From the NCBI GenBank assembly GCA_009103225.1, contig RHPI01001202.1, positions 200,121 through 264,120 on the forward strand: DNA of 64,000 nucleotides, read 5' to 3'. This DNA comes from Chlorokybus atmophyticus. Its lineage: Eukaryota > Streptophyta > Chlorokybophyceae > Chlorokybales > Chlorokybaceae. A program made the position numbers and the translations under genes. Position 1 is the stretch's first letter, and the number at the start of each line of letters is the position of its first letter. Shown here piece after piece: positions 10,711-21,679 of this stretch. Under the pieces are notes generated by a model. That model did not search any database and was not told the DNA's origin. It was given only the letters and a program-made list of their open reading frames with translations.

Positions 10711-12694
10711 CTAAGGGCGACGAGTAGGCGGCTGCATGGACCTCTGCCTGCTTATCTGCCCGTCACCCGTGGCAAACTCCGGAAAATGGTCCAAAAACGT
10801 TTTTGTACTCAACGTGTCTACGCCACTGAACAGAAACTCCTGTATGTAGGCCTGCACGCAATGTAAAATTATTGACCGTTAAACCAAGCCCGTGGAGCTA
10901 TGACTATGAAGAAAAAACACGGCTGCATGAATTTTACCTCTGTCAGTTCTGCACCAAAGTACCGTGTCAACACACCGCGACCAGGGTCCTGCATGCAGCG
11001 CTTGTAGTCAGAAAACTGCAATGTTGTGTGAGAGTGAAGTGTGGTGGCTGTTTGCATGCACACCTTCACTGCGCGATAAGTTAAGTACTTGTGCTGCGCA
11101 TCTCGGTTGGCCTCCTCTGCTCGACTGTCAGTCGTAGCCTCTGCTGAATCAACATAATCCAAGTACACCTAGAAGCACATTTTACTCCTTTTGCAATGCG
11201 CCAAGGTTATAAGATGACTACTGAATCATTTCCCTATTGTCGCCGTATGCAACTAAGTCATGACTCGCCTGCAAGTATTGGACAAACGCCGGGTAAAGGT
11301 GTTCAAGGATTGCACTGCGTTCCATTGCTCGAGACCACAGAACTGCGGGAGAGAAGAACTGCGTAGCCTCAGCGGGCAAAGCACCTCCATCTGGGAGAAA
11401 CTGGCAGGCAGCAGCTATTGAGCTATGTGCCAGCTTGGACGCCACATATACAATCCCAGAGAGACGGGCTAGCACACAAGGTATTCAATGTACCTGTCGA
11501 TACTTCTCTGCAAGAGGGAGTAGGCGTTCTGCATACTTGGTCAAGTAACTAGGACTCTGGTGCAGTGGTTGAAAATCCCTGCGAGCCACCATACTGTGAG
11601 AGAAAACTCGTTGATGTTTGGATAATTTTCATTGCAGCTATTAATTCACTGAGAGCACTTCACCAAACTGGGCAGAATTTTCACCTTGTACTGTATGTGC
11701 AATAAATGTGACTCACATCGACAAGACGTACACGAGCACTTACAGCGCAATCACGTTTCCTCGCGGAAGGCACACGAAATCGGCACCAAAAATGGGCAGA
11801 TCGAATGAAGGGCGTGCCATAATCACGAAATTGAACACCTGACCCGGCATGCATGGACTCGCTCAAAGGCAGCAACAACAAAGAAGCATGACATGCACAG
11901 TTGATGGAAGTCACCACCATACCTGAAAGTCCGTTCCGGCGGTGATCAATGCGGGGCGAATGAACCTCAGTTTGTCTGTCTGGAAAGCGTCGCCACGCGC
12001 CTCCGCATTGTCACCCTTCTTATCCGTGGCCCGAAGCAACCCATAAGACTCCTGAAAGCAGTTTGAGGATCAAATGTGTGGTGCGAGACCAGCGTGCTCT
12101 GTACTACATGTTACAATGCTGCACTGGCGTCTCTGGTAGCACCTCTGGTAAAAGATTTAAGACTGCTTGCATTCCAACCAATGCTGATGTATGTACGCTT
12201 TAGACTTGCTAGATGCATGCATGCCACAAATCTATGCATGCTTCACTACCATGCACATATGAAACACGTGATCACGCATACTTGGCTGTCATGTAACAAA
12301 ACCACTGCCACAGCACAATAGATACCAAGAAATTTGCTTACTGCAATCGTGCATATGTTAGTCCAAAGATCACGATGCGGCGCACCTTGTAAGGGTATGG
12401 CTGCAGGTCCAGCCGGCTCTTGAGCTGGCTCAGCGCATTCTGCAGAAAAGGCTCAAACATATTTGGTGTGGGGGAGGCAGCAGCGCTGTCCTGCCCAGCA
12501 CCCGCAGCTGAGGCTGTTGCAAGGATTTGCTGCACTGCATGTTGATGCCGCTGCTGCAGCCTTCTAAGGCAGCCACCCACTCGCCCATGATCAGAAGCTC
12601 GCCGACCTCTCCTCCTAGACCATGACGGCGACGATGGTGACGCCCACGCCTTCACCGTCACTGCCACGGTCACTGCCGCCACCCCGGAACCCAT
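10711..12694 (-). CDS. Ferredoxin-dependent bilin reductase (HY2/PCYA family)
   Basis: Reduces biliverdin to a phytobilin chromophore for phytochrome-type photoreceptors, using ferredoxin, in the plastid. Eight exons join in phase to 348 residues: 12386-12694, 11923-12051, 11744-11838, 11494-11578, 11269-11400, 11064-11168, 10938-10988, 10711-10851 (minus strand). Residues 1-75 are Ala/Arg/Ser-rich like a transit peptide. Family blocks follow: FEPFLQNAL (about 80-88), [10 protein letters not shown] (158-167), [10 protein letters not shown] (221-230), AQHKYLTYR (274-282), DPGRGVL (286-292), [10 protein letters not shown] (about 307-316) and FLDHFPEF. The C-terminal blocks resemble plant HY2 closely, but the product (phytochromobilin or phycocyanobilin) cannot be told by eye. 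The intron after 11269 starts with GC instead of GT. The start at 12694 is the first ATG of an open exon; a further upstream exon is possible. Confidence 0.93.
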
Positions 12695-13545
12695 GCATGC
12701 GCAATGCAGTGACCAGGGTTTGTCAGTTTGGCGTCGTCGTAGATGTTGTTGTCGGGCGGCATGGCGGCGGTGGCGTCGTGTTCCGTGTCGGCATCGGCGT
12801 GGGCGTGCGGTGCAGTCCGGCAGGTGAGGTTTGGCCTGTTGTTCTCCAAATCGTGATGCGTGGACAGCGTGTGCAGCACAGCATGCAGCACAGCATGCAG
12901 CGATTTGCCATCATCAAGTAGTAGTCCCAGTAAGCGTTCACCAGCAAGCAACTACTGTACGTCTCAACGTTTAGAGTGGTGGCGCTGCTCGTGAGGATTG
13001 CACTTGGCTCAGGCACTCCTCGAGCGCAGCATCTTGCAGCCTAGAAACATAAGTAAGCAATAAGTAAGCAATTCTCAGCTTTGGCGGTCATTAGCTTTCT
13101 GGCAACTTAGCTTGACCTGTTGCTGCTCTGTGCACACACTATGTCATCATCCAAAAGGCAGAAGTTATCACAGCTAGTTGTGTGTCCACCATCGTTTCAT
13201 AGTCCAGCAGTACAAAGCTGCTGATTGTACCCAAGTAGTTGCAGCAGCGGACATGGGGTCCAGTTTGCAGTGCAATCATGCCCCTGCGGCTTGAGCTCGA
13301 CTGTCACGGACAGCTAGCGCACGCGTATGGCACAGGTTAGCTGAGTTGCTGCGCAGGCTGCAAGTCAGTTCTGGACGTCAGTGTAGGCATGCCATATGGA
13401 GTGGAATGGTATAGACTGGACATGGCACAGGGTGACTTGTCTGCTTCTTGATGTTAAGTTGAACACTTTGCAGGTCGCAATGGTTTAGCAGCTGTACTGG
13501 TTCATCAGCAACAGCTAATTGCATGTGGCATAGCATAACAGGCTG
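12695..13545. promoter_or_regulatory. Divergent intergenic region, bilin reductase / plastid membrane protein
   Basis: An 851-base head-to-head spacer between two probable plastid-protein genes. It holds a GC-rich stretch at 12700-12850, a small repeat of GCAGCACAGCAT units at about 12872-12900, and short direct repeats of AAGTAAGCAAT at 13052-13072. A small open stretch on the minus strand near 12970-13040 could be an extra 5' exon of the bilin reductase gene. No promoter motif was identified with confidence. Confidence 0.4.
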
Positions 13546-14540
13546 ATGTCTGCCCTGTTCATCCGTCAGCCACAGCGGCGGCGGCAGCAGCAGCGTGGTG
13601 ATGGTGCGCAGGGGTCAGTCCGGGTAGCCAAGCTGCTCCCTTCAAGGACACGCAGAAGAGTCACCTGCATGGCTGCTCAAGACGAGACACCTGAGGACAA
13701 GTATGTAATCTGCTTGCCACTGGCTTGCAGGAAGCCACATGCACATGTGTGTGCACAGGCGCGCGCGTGCACGCACCCACACACACATGCACTGAGGGAG
13801 GAGGCACACTACTGCAGATGATAAGTTGTTGTGTCTCATCGACATTTTGCACAGTGGGCAGCCTATGTATGTGGTCGTGCACACACGCACACATACGCAA
13901 GATACTGCACATCGCGAGTTCTAATGACTAAACGTGTTCAACAGAGCGTGCAGCATTATTTGTGGTCAGCTTGGATGTTAAGCGGCACTAAGGGTCACAA
14001 TCTAGCACATTGTTAGAGTTGCATCACACCCTTGGTGCATATTTACCACCACAGCGTGGATCATGATCTATTTTTCTCCTGAGTCAGGGAGGAAACGATT
14101 GAGCAGCTGGAAGCGCGTTTGGGCATGGGCCGGCGAGCGCGCAGCGATCCCGTGGCTTATGAGGAGCGTAAGCAAAAGCAGCGCAAAAAGAAGTTCAGCG
14201 ATATGTCCGCAGGTGAGGATTATAGGTTCCAAGGCGTCTAGCCTGGTAGTTCACAGGTCCTGCGATGGCTTTGGGTGCTGTCTCTGCACATGCATTAAGA
14301 CACGAATATCATTTCTTGACAGGCGAGAAGGTGACGGAAACACTATTTGGTGAGCGCGGCGCCGAGTATTGGGCGAATAAGTTGACACAATATGCCCTTG
14401 GCGGCATAGTAGTGGCATGGATCTGCATTCGCTTTGTGGGCCCGAACCTTGGCTTGTACGATGTGGTCGACCCTTTTGCTAACCTTCCGCCGCCGCCTTC
14501 AAACCAGTTCAATCCCAACTTCAAAGCTAAGGACTTGTAG
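13546..14540 (+). CDS. Putative plastid single-pass membrane protein, function unknown
   Basis: Three exons join in phase to 165 residues: 13546-13700, 14088-14212, 14323-14540. I do not recognise the family. Residues 1-42 (MSALFIRQPQRRRQQQ, then SRTRRRVTCMAAQ) look like a chloroplast transit peptide, with a plausible cleavage near VTCMAA. A charged, probably helical region follows (about 53-88, EETIEQLEARLG to YEERKQKQRKKK). One hydrophobic segment spans about 118-135 (ALGGIVVAWICIRFVG), and a proline-rich tail ends in NFKAKDL. Strong splice signals (GTATGT, GTGAGG) and the in-phase joins argue that the gene is real. It shares a divergent spacer with the bilin reductase gene. A thylakoid or envelope protein is the natural guess. 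Confidence 0.8.
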
Positions 14541-16169
14541 TAACAAAACAGGCAAGCTGCAGCACTTTTGAGTTTGTTTGGCCTCCTGTATGCTGGCATA
14601 GTCTGCCTTTACCCAGTCATGTGAATGATGTGGTCCATCATTACTTGTTAACACGTCAAGGTCAAGCCACCACTTTGAGCAGCCCTAAGTTTTGAAGTAG
14701 TAGATGCTTTCAAGCACAATCTTAGTTTGCTACACCAAACCCTGTTGTTGATGGTTCGTGTGATACAGCTTTAGAGTGCAAAGTTGTGTATGTGACTGCG
14801 GGGTGCTATGTGCGTCAATCCACATCCACTGTGCTCAGTGGCATGCGGTAGGGCTTATTATCTTCTGTAAAGATATTATGCTTTGGAGACCCTGCACTCG
14901 TTCTCAACTATGCTCGCTCCTGCCAGGTTGATTTTGTTATGATGCGGCCCTGAGTTCGTCATGTTGCAAAGCAGTGTGCCAACCATACCAACCATGCAAC
15001 GTTACATGTCACTGGCGAGCTGCTAGTGCATGTTCAGTATAGTGCACACACGTTGTATGTACAGGATATGCTGCCAGTAGTTGTAGACATGCATGACATC
15101 ACTCACAGCATGCCAAACAGCATGCAAGCACATTGTAGCACAACCACCGGGCTATACACACTGTTTATTCCAACCTCACTACACTTGGTTGGGAGCGGCG
15201 GTGGGGGGGAAGTCTGCTAGTTGTTGTGGTCGTCAACGTGGTCCTACTCAAGGCTGACTCTACTGGCGATGTGGCAGGTAATCTCTCTCTCCACTAGCAG
15301 CAACATCGTCACACCAAGCTACGTACTGTCATCCCTGCCTATCACTGCACAAGCATACTCACACGCATGCCAGCGGCGATGTGGCAGGTAATGTATGCTT
15401 GCAGACTGACAGGGTTGGGCAGTAGAGTAGTGAAGTAGGTGGTAGTAGGTAGTGTGTACCTAGCCCGGTGGTCGTGATAGAGGTGAGTGTGGTTGTGGTT
15501 TAGTGTGCTTGTGTCGTGCATGTTGCATACATCACGTGCATATTCTGTACACTACACTAGTCTAGTGTGTCTGTGCAACTAGGATGCGGTAACGGTTTAC
15601 TATCAACCTTCTATGGTATCTACTTAATGAGCCTTCCTTATTGTTTTCTATCTACGCCATATTTTTCTGTTAGCTATCGTTGTCGCTGTCGCTGCTAGCG
15701 ACTTTGAGGTGCAATGCGGGCACACCAGCAAAAGGCCGCGTGCAGCGGGAAGCAAATGTGCGGTGCAGGGCAACGCGTCAACAACAACCTTTGTGCGCAT
15801 GCAACAACATGTTAGATGCTTAGTGCCACGCAGAATTAATGCAACACGCCCAAAGTTTTGTGGTGATGATCGTACAGTTGAGAGCGTGACCCAGGAAACG
15901 TGACTTGCCATTAACTTGTGCTCCTGCCATCACTGCCATCACTGCCTGGCACCAACATAATATTGCATTTGCAAGAACCAACAAGCGTGCTGCCTGCTGA
16001 GTGCAGATGTTACATGTTCGCGCCGTGGCACTTTCCTGGTGTACAACACTTGTGTCGCGAGTGCAATGAGCGCAATTAGTGATGGCACAATCACGACCCC
16101 AATCACATCAGCCCTGTCGAACAGTTATCTACAAGTGTCTGATGATAACCTAATTATCATCCGACTGTG
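14541..16169. other. Convergent intergenic spacer
   Basis: Lies between the ends of two convergent genes. No coding exon was recognised. A segment at about 15395-15560 resembles 10100-10230 (shared GCATGTTGCAT and TTCTGTACAC words), suggesting an old dispersed repeat. GCGATGTGGCAGGTAATST-like words occur twice (15265-15282, 15375-15392), a short direct duplication. Terminators and polyadenylation sites were not resolved. Confidence 0.4.
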
Positions 16170-17347
16170 TCAATCCATGCGGCCTTTCAGCGTCCGTACT
16201 ATAACTTCCTTATCGGACCTGTGTGTGGCAGTTCAATGAGGCCAACAGAATGGTGAAGCAGTGAACTTATGTGCATGACTTACACGACATAGACGATGCC
16301 GCCCCACCCACTCAAGCAGTCACGGTCAACTGAGGCCAGCAAGCATTGCGAAATGGTCTCAAACAAGTCCTCGGGTTCCTGCAAATAATGTTGGTGTGTA
16401 ATCGGCATGATTATAGCAGCAGCTGATTGGCGAAACGCCAGCTGCTGTTGTTCTCAACATTGCATACAACTTGCACACTGTTTAGCAACAAGTTACTGCA
16501 TTTACCAGCAGACACAGTTAAAACAGGCATGACAGCTGACTGCACAAGCAGTACCGCTTTCAACAACCTCAATGCACTCACCAGGTTTGGACGATACATC
16601 GACTCGCAAGCACCAAACAGCGAGTCGGTCGCAGTCCCGGCCACCACAAAGTCCTCAGCTTTCTCACTGCAAAACATTACTTTCATTCACCCACACTTCT
16701 GCCTTGTCATGCTGGAAATGCACATGCTGCTGGTGCACACATGTCACAGCTGCCGGCAAACCCTTCATCGCTTGAATACAATACCTAGCACCAAGTAGAT
16801 CCATCACAGTCAGGAAAGGCGTTCCATCAGGTTCCAATCCAGCGATGACTGGCTCTGCAAAGTATGGTCCAAACCTGCTCAATTGCAATCTTACAGTCAG
16901 TGTAATCGAACTTGAGCATGAGTGTATGCAAAACGTGTACAAAAGTGCAAGCCAGTGTGTGCACCCGTATGTATGCGCTTGTGGGAATGTGTCTGTGTTT
17001 GACCGCTGCATGTGCACGTGTGCCAACAAAGGTAACAAGCTGACTACTCACCGCTTTTCATATAGCAATGATGAGACGAGGCTTGCAAAGGTCTTTGGCC
17101 GCATGTCGCGCTCCTCGCGAAGTTTATACATCTTATGTCTGAACTGGAACCGTTCTTGCAGCGTCATGGCATCTGTGGCGAGGCCGGACAACCCCACGTA
17201 CAGCTTGTCGTGGATTGCGAATACCTTGTTGAAATCGCACGCAATTGTCTGTCCCTGAATTCCCAACCGCCTGTCCGCCGCTATCGCGAAACACTTGTTG
17301 CCAGCCATCGCCACAATAGCACTCCCATTGTAGTTCAGGATCTGCAT
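16170..17347 (-). CDS. PSMB3: Proteasome subunit beta type-3
   Basis: A non-catalytic beta-3 ring subunit of the 20S proteasome (PBC1 in plants). Five exons join in phase to 204 residues, the usual length of the family: 17052-17347, 16785-16874, 16582-16666, 16284-16378, 16170-16218 (minus strand). The protein starts MQILNYNGSAIVAMAG and has no catalytic N-terminal Thr, as expected for beta-3. It then shows AIAADRRLGIQ, VGLSGLATDAMTLQ, LREERDMRPKTFASLVSSLL, FGPYFAEPVIAGLEPDG, DFVVAGTATDSLFGACESMY, LFETISQCLLASVDRDCLSG and the typical C-terminal LKGRMD. Resemblance to plant homologues is strong throughout. The reading frame is open upstream to 17485, but family length supports the ATG at 17347. 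Introns are 65-203 bases. It shares an upstream region with NSE1. Confidence 0.97.
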
Positions 17348-18500
17348 GGCAGCTTTTGTGTCAAACTGGGCAAAGCCAGTTGTGGCAAGCGCACTAGAGC
17401 TGTTGATGCTGCTACACACATATGAGAAAGCGCTTGCATGGATGAACATAGCTGCACAGATCTTCACCAGCAGAGTAGCCAACATTCTACCCAGGCCAAG
17501 CTGATGTAATCCAAACCCTAACAGTCAGGCACAAGAGGCTGCATAAACTCTGAGGCTACATAGATTCTGACTGCTAAGAACACTGATAGAATGATACTTA
17601 CCGCTGACTGGAATAATCACTGACGACTTGGAATCACGCGCAATGCTCGAAGAACAATAGTGCAGAGGTTCTAGAAAATACTGGTTCTGTTTTAAGTGCA
17701 AACTTGTCCCTTGAAGAGTAGCTGTGACCAATGACAGTTACACACAACATTATGCACATGCTGCACTCAAGCTGACTTGTGCACGACTACACAGACATGC
17801 AGCAAGGTGTTCAATTGCACAGAGTCAAACCCAACAACTCTCGCGCTTGAATGTTTTTTACATCGACATTGGTTGCAACAAGCATGTACAGCTCTCCCAG
17901 CAGGCGGCGGGGAGCAGAGCCTCACTCACCGACATGGCGACGAACGAGCGTGGATCCCAGCAAACCTCTCGCTACCGCAGTCAAGTGCTATTCACGAATC
18001 AGCACAAAGGCAACGATTACCACGACAGCCACACTCCGCCGAACACCGCCGTCGCCGCCGTCCCTCCAGCGCCAGCAACACCTCACTGCTCGACTAGGGT
18101 TTGCTTCGCATGAAGCGAACCAAACTGAGCTCAGGGTTGTTAGAACTGGTCCCTGCACCTTGATTCACCAGCAAACCCACACGTTGAACAAATGCCCCGA
18201 AAGGGTAGTTCACGTTGGAAGGGACCCTGAAACAGGGTGAATCTCAGCTTGGAAGGGACCCTGATTCAGGGTGAATTAGGGGTGAGATTCACCCCATCAG
18301 CGGCCCTGAAGCTTCTTCTTTGGAACGATTGAGTGACTCGTTTGAATGAGGTGAGCGTCGTTTTGGCGCCAAAAGCATTGCGGCGGCAGCGGTGGGGTTG
18401 GTGGGGTTGGCGGCGGCGGCGTGGTTGAGAAACCCGAGCAGGGGTTTGGGTGAGGCAGAGCTGGTTGTGTAGAGATACGTTCGTAAGGAGCAGACGAGAG
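17348..18500. promoter_or_regulatory. Divergent intergenic region, PSMB3 / NSE1
   Basis: A 1.15-kb head-to-head spacer. Two near-identical 29-base units (18214-18242 and 18248-18276) each contain GGGACCCTGA followed by CAGGGTGAAT. The second has the palindrome ACCCTGATTCAGGGT. They sit about 225-290 bases before the NSE1 start and may be a regulatory site. GC content rises sharply after 18350. No TATA box was evident. Confidence 0.45.
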
Positions 18501-20391
18501 ATGCCTGCCAGGATGGTGGTGGAGGAGGACGACGGCGTGCCGCTCAGCAGGAGGCAGGCTCAGCACGCATTCATGCAGGTGGGCTAGGGCTAGGGTCGGA
18601 GTCAGAGCGAGCAAGAAGAGCTGAGATGGTTTGTGAGAGTGTGTTTGTTGCTCAGATGATGATGGCGAAGGGTCATCTGAGTGAGCTGGAGGCCATCAGG
18701 GTGTTCAGAAAGCTCCAGCCCAATGAGAACGGTACTGTCTCAAAGGCAATTCAGCTTCATGCTTATGTCAGCTTTAGAGTGCGAATAAAACATGCAAAGT
18801 CTTCGCATTGCAGAGAGCGAGTTTGACAACTTCCTCACGGAAGTCAATGTCACCCTGAACATGGTCAGCTTTGAGGTAAGTGTATTGCAATGGGGACTGC
18901 CGTAAATCTTGTTCTCAACATGGTTGCACAGTTGTGGTGTGAGTGGTTGGATAGATGATGTTGTTGATAACCAACGCAGGTGAGGCGCACGATTTGGCAA
19001 GAGGACGGCAACCGCTATGTTGGGCTCGCCAACACCGTTGTCGACGACTATTCAAAGCTCGGCACTAGGCTGCAGATCAATGAAATCGCGTTCTTCCGTG
19101 CCATTGTAAGTGCGAGCCCACTTGCTCTGCGTGCGTGTGCGCATGCGAGTACACATGGGTGTGCGTGTACGCGTACATATAATAGTGCTTGAGTATGTGT
19201 CTGACATACATATACACATACACACATACACCCACACAGTTCTGCTGTTGCATATTGAGTATGTTGCTTGCAGCTGGAGAGAATAGCTCTACATTCCAAC
19301 GGTTTGGGGGACATGTCGCTTGATGATGCAGTGGAGATGCGCATGGATCAAATCGCTGCGGCTTCTGCTGTGGGTGCCGCGGATGGCTCCTCACAGCAGC
19401 CGCAGGCCGGACAGCTGGCGAAGCTCACCGAATCGCAGAAGCAAGCTGCTATACAGAATCTCATCGCGGACGGATGGCTGCATTTGGACGACTTCTCGCG
19501 GATATCCATTGGGGTATGTATGCCTGCTGTATTTGCGAGTAGTTGGTGGAGCATTGTGTTGATTGTCGTGTATGTGTGTTGGTTGTCGCAGGTGAGAAGC
19601 TACGTTGAGCTGCGCAACTGGCTGGAAGGGCTCGACATCCCCGAGTGCAAACACTGCGAAGAGGTTGCTGTCAAGGTGGGTGGCATGCTCTGGTGTACTT
19701 GTGCGACTGTGTGCGTGCGTCTGTGTTCTGCCTTCAAGTGCAGTCTGCTTGAATCAGTCCGTCGGTGTTTGTTCTGCTCGAGTGTCCACCAGCTCTCACG
19801 ATAAGACTCCTCAAACTGACAATGACCTGAGCATGCCGTCCGTGGTCATGAACATTACTTACCGAGCCATAAGCCAATCGCTATACTTGGGTTTGGAGCA
19901 AGTTGAGTCTTAGGGCTACATCAAACGTTGCCCGTTACTCCTGATTTCAACGGGAGTGACAGGACAATGCTGTTGCTCCTGGCTTGCCCCGGTCAATCCA
20001 AGTGCTTATCTTCTACAACCAGTGCCTGGCTCGCTTTTGCTGTCCTGTTCCGTCTCCATGTCAACACGCATAATTGGCCTTTGTAAGTGATGCTATATTA
20101 GTAACAACCCAGGACTGCATTGCAGGCTCAGATCTGCGAAAATCGTCACTGTGGCTTGCGCTACCACTGGTGAGAAAGCGCATCATCGTGTCTGAACCCC
20201 AAGTTGTGTTTGCCATTGGTACAGATGCGCATTGCCACTCATACCAACAACCACCTCCTGGCAGGCATTGCGCCGAGACGTACTTCCTGGGCGGCAGGCA
20301 CGACAGCTGTCCAAAATGTGAAGAAGCGTGGCTGGTGGATAACATTCAGCAGAGAGTGCAGGCCTCCCAACAGCAGAGCGCTGCCTGTTAG
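18501..20391 (+). CDS. NSMCE1: SMC5-SMC6 complex subunit NSE1, RING-like
   Basis: NSE1 is a RING-type E3 subunit of the SMC5/6 complex, binding NSE3/NSE4 in DNA repair and chromosome stability in the nucleus. Eight exons join in phase to 278 residues: 18501-18578, 18656-18731, 18814-18875, 18980-19105, 19274-19513, 19592-19675, 20126-20169, 20265-20391. The N-terminal winged-helix part includes IRVFRKLQPNE, VNVTLNMVSFEVRR, LANTVVDDYSKLGTRL and NEIAFFRAILERI. A low-complexity Ala/Gln insert covers about residues 137-157. WLHLDDFSRISIGVRSYVEL precedes the C-terminal zinc domain with C213, C216, C226, C231, H236, C239, C252 and C255, followed by EEAW as in animal NSE1. One deviation is CENRHC (four residues between Cys 226 and 231 instead of two). 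The last acceptor (at 20265) was chosen because it alone keeps the frame into CPKC. Confidence 0.93.
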
Positions 20392-21070
20392 TGAGCCACA
20401 CACGCCTCCCGTCTTCTTAGAATATAGTATAGTAATCGCCTAGTATGTATATAACAACAACACGGGCTCCGTGCGTACAGCGCGTGTCTCCGCTCTTTTC
20501 ACCCTGCTTGCGGGTTAAGCGGGTGAAGATAATGTCGCTGTTTCTACATGCACGTCAGCATTTCAGTCCCACTGCTGCGAACACATTTGGTGTGTGCGTG
20601 TACAGCTGATCACATCAGTACTTGCAAGTAGATAATCTTGATGAGGTTCTGTTGCGGTGTCTTTTATGTTGTTTAAGCACAAAGACAGCCAACAGCGATA
20701 CTGCTGTACTTTGGTGCGTACTGGATGAGGGTGTGGGTCAGAGACCAGTAATAGCTGTAAACTTTGTAACCCTGTGTAAAGTGTTGTTGGATACAGTGTT
20801 GCTGGCTGTGCATAGGCATCGTGTGACTTGGTGCAATGTTCTTACATGTTGCATGTGACACTTGCGGATGTTAGGGTGTATGCTTAGTTATTTGCACAGC
20901 AGTGTCTGTATGGAAGCGCCAAGTGTGACCATAGTGTGCTGAGACACTCACTATGTCTGCACTACTGAACAAGTGCAACCCGTGGCAATAATTGACCCAG
21001 AATGTCATTGGCACAATGTACACGTTATATTTGCACTGCAGCCACTGAGTATCATTTACAGTAACACCAG

Positions 21071-21132
<62 letters not shown>

Positions 21133-21166
21133 CTACAGGAGATGTATACGAGAGAGAGAGAGAGAN

Positions 21167-21239
<73 letters not shown>

Positions 21240-21679
21240 TGCAATCTTCAGGAGATGTACCACAGCATCCATACTAGAGTGAGCTAAAGCATGTCGAAGG
21301 AAAGGCTGGTTAGTTTTTCTACGCAACAAGGCTGCAAACAGCTACACAGGTAGCTATGAACCTCAGGAGCAACAAAAGTTATCTCTAAACGGCATCAATT
21401 GTGTCCTGGACGTTACCCTTGGGTAACAAATCACTACATGCACTCTGCTATACAGTACAGCTAACGGTACACTGGCAAACCGGCCATACTAACCCAATCT
21501 AATCTGCTGTGTCAACTCGGTCTATGATGTACAGAACTAACGTCACTTGTGTCCTACGCCAAGCCTGCATGCAACCGTACTATTGTCAATGTATCTTCAC
21601 AAACACGAAGCAGAGCCACATGCCAGGAGGGTAAAGCTTTACCTCACATTGAACCCACTACGAAGCCATCCTTGTTGCT
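20392..21679. other. Convergent spacer with GA microsatellite
   Basis: Separates the 3' ends of NSE1 and the zinc-finger gene. Apart from the GA repeat listed below, no feature was recognised. Confidence 0.5.
21073..21237. repeat. Interrupted (GA)n microsatellite
   Basis: Two GA runs (21073-21130 and about 21150-21237) are separated by a 20-base interruption. One unknown base (N) lies at 21166. The interruption AATCTACAGGAGATGTA is nearly identical to the sequence right after the second run (AATCTTCAGGAGATGTA), so the array probably grew by duplication of the repeat together with its flank. Confidence 0.97.

Noticed and set aside
17348-17485. Upstream extension of PSMB3 to an earlier start
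   Set aside because: The ATG at 17347 gives exactly the family length (204 residues) and the conserved N-terminus.
20126-20264. Acceptor at 20225 for the last NSE1 exon
   Set aside because: It would create an in-frame stop directly after the junction; the acceptor ending at 20264 keeps the frame and restores the zinc ligands.
20973-21329. Glu-Arg and Ser-Leu repeat proteins
   Set aside because: Translations of the GA microsatellite.
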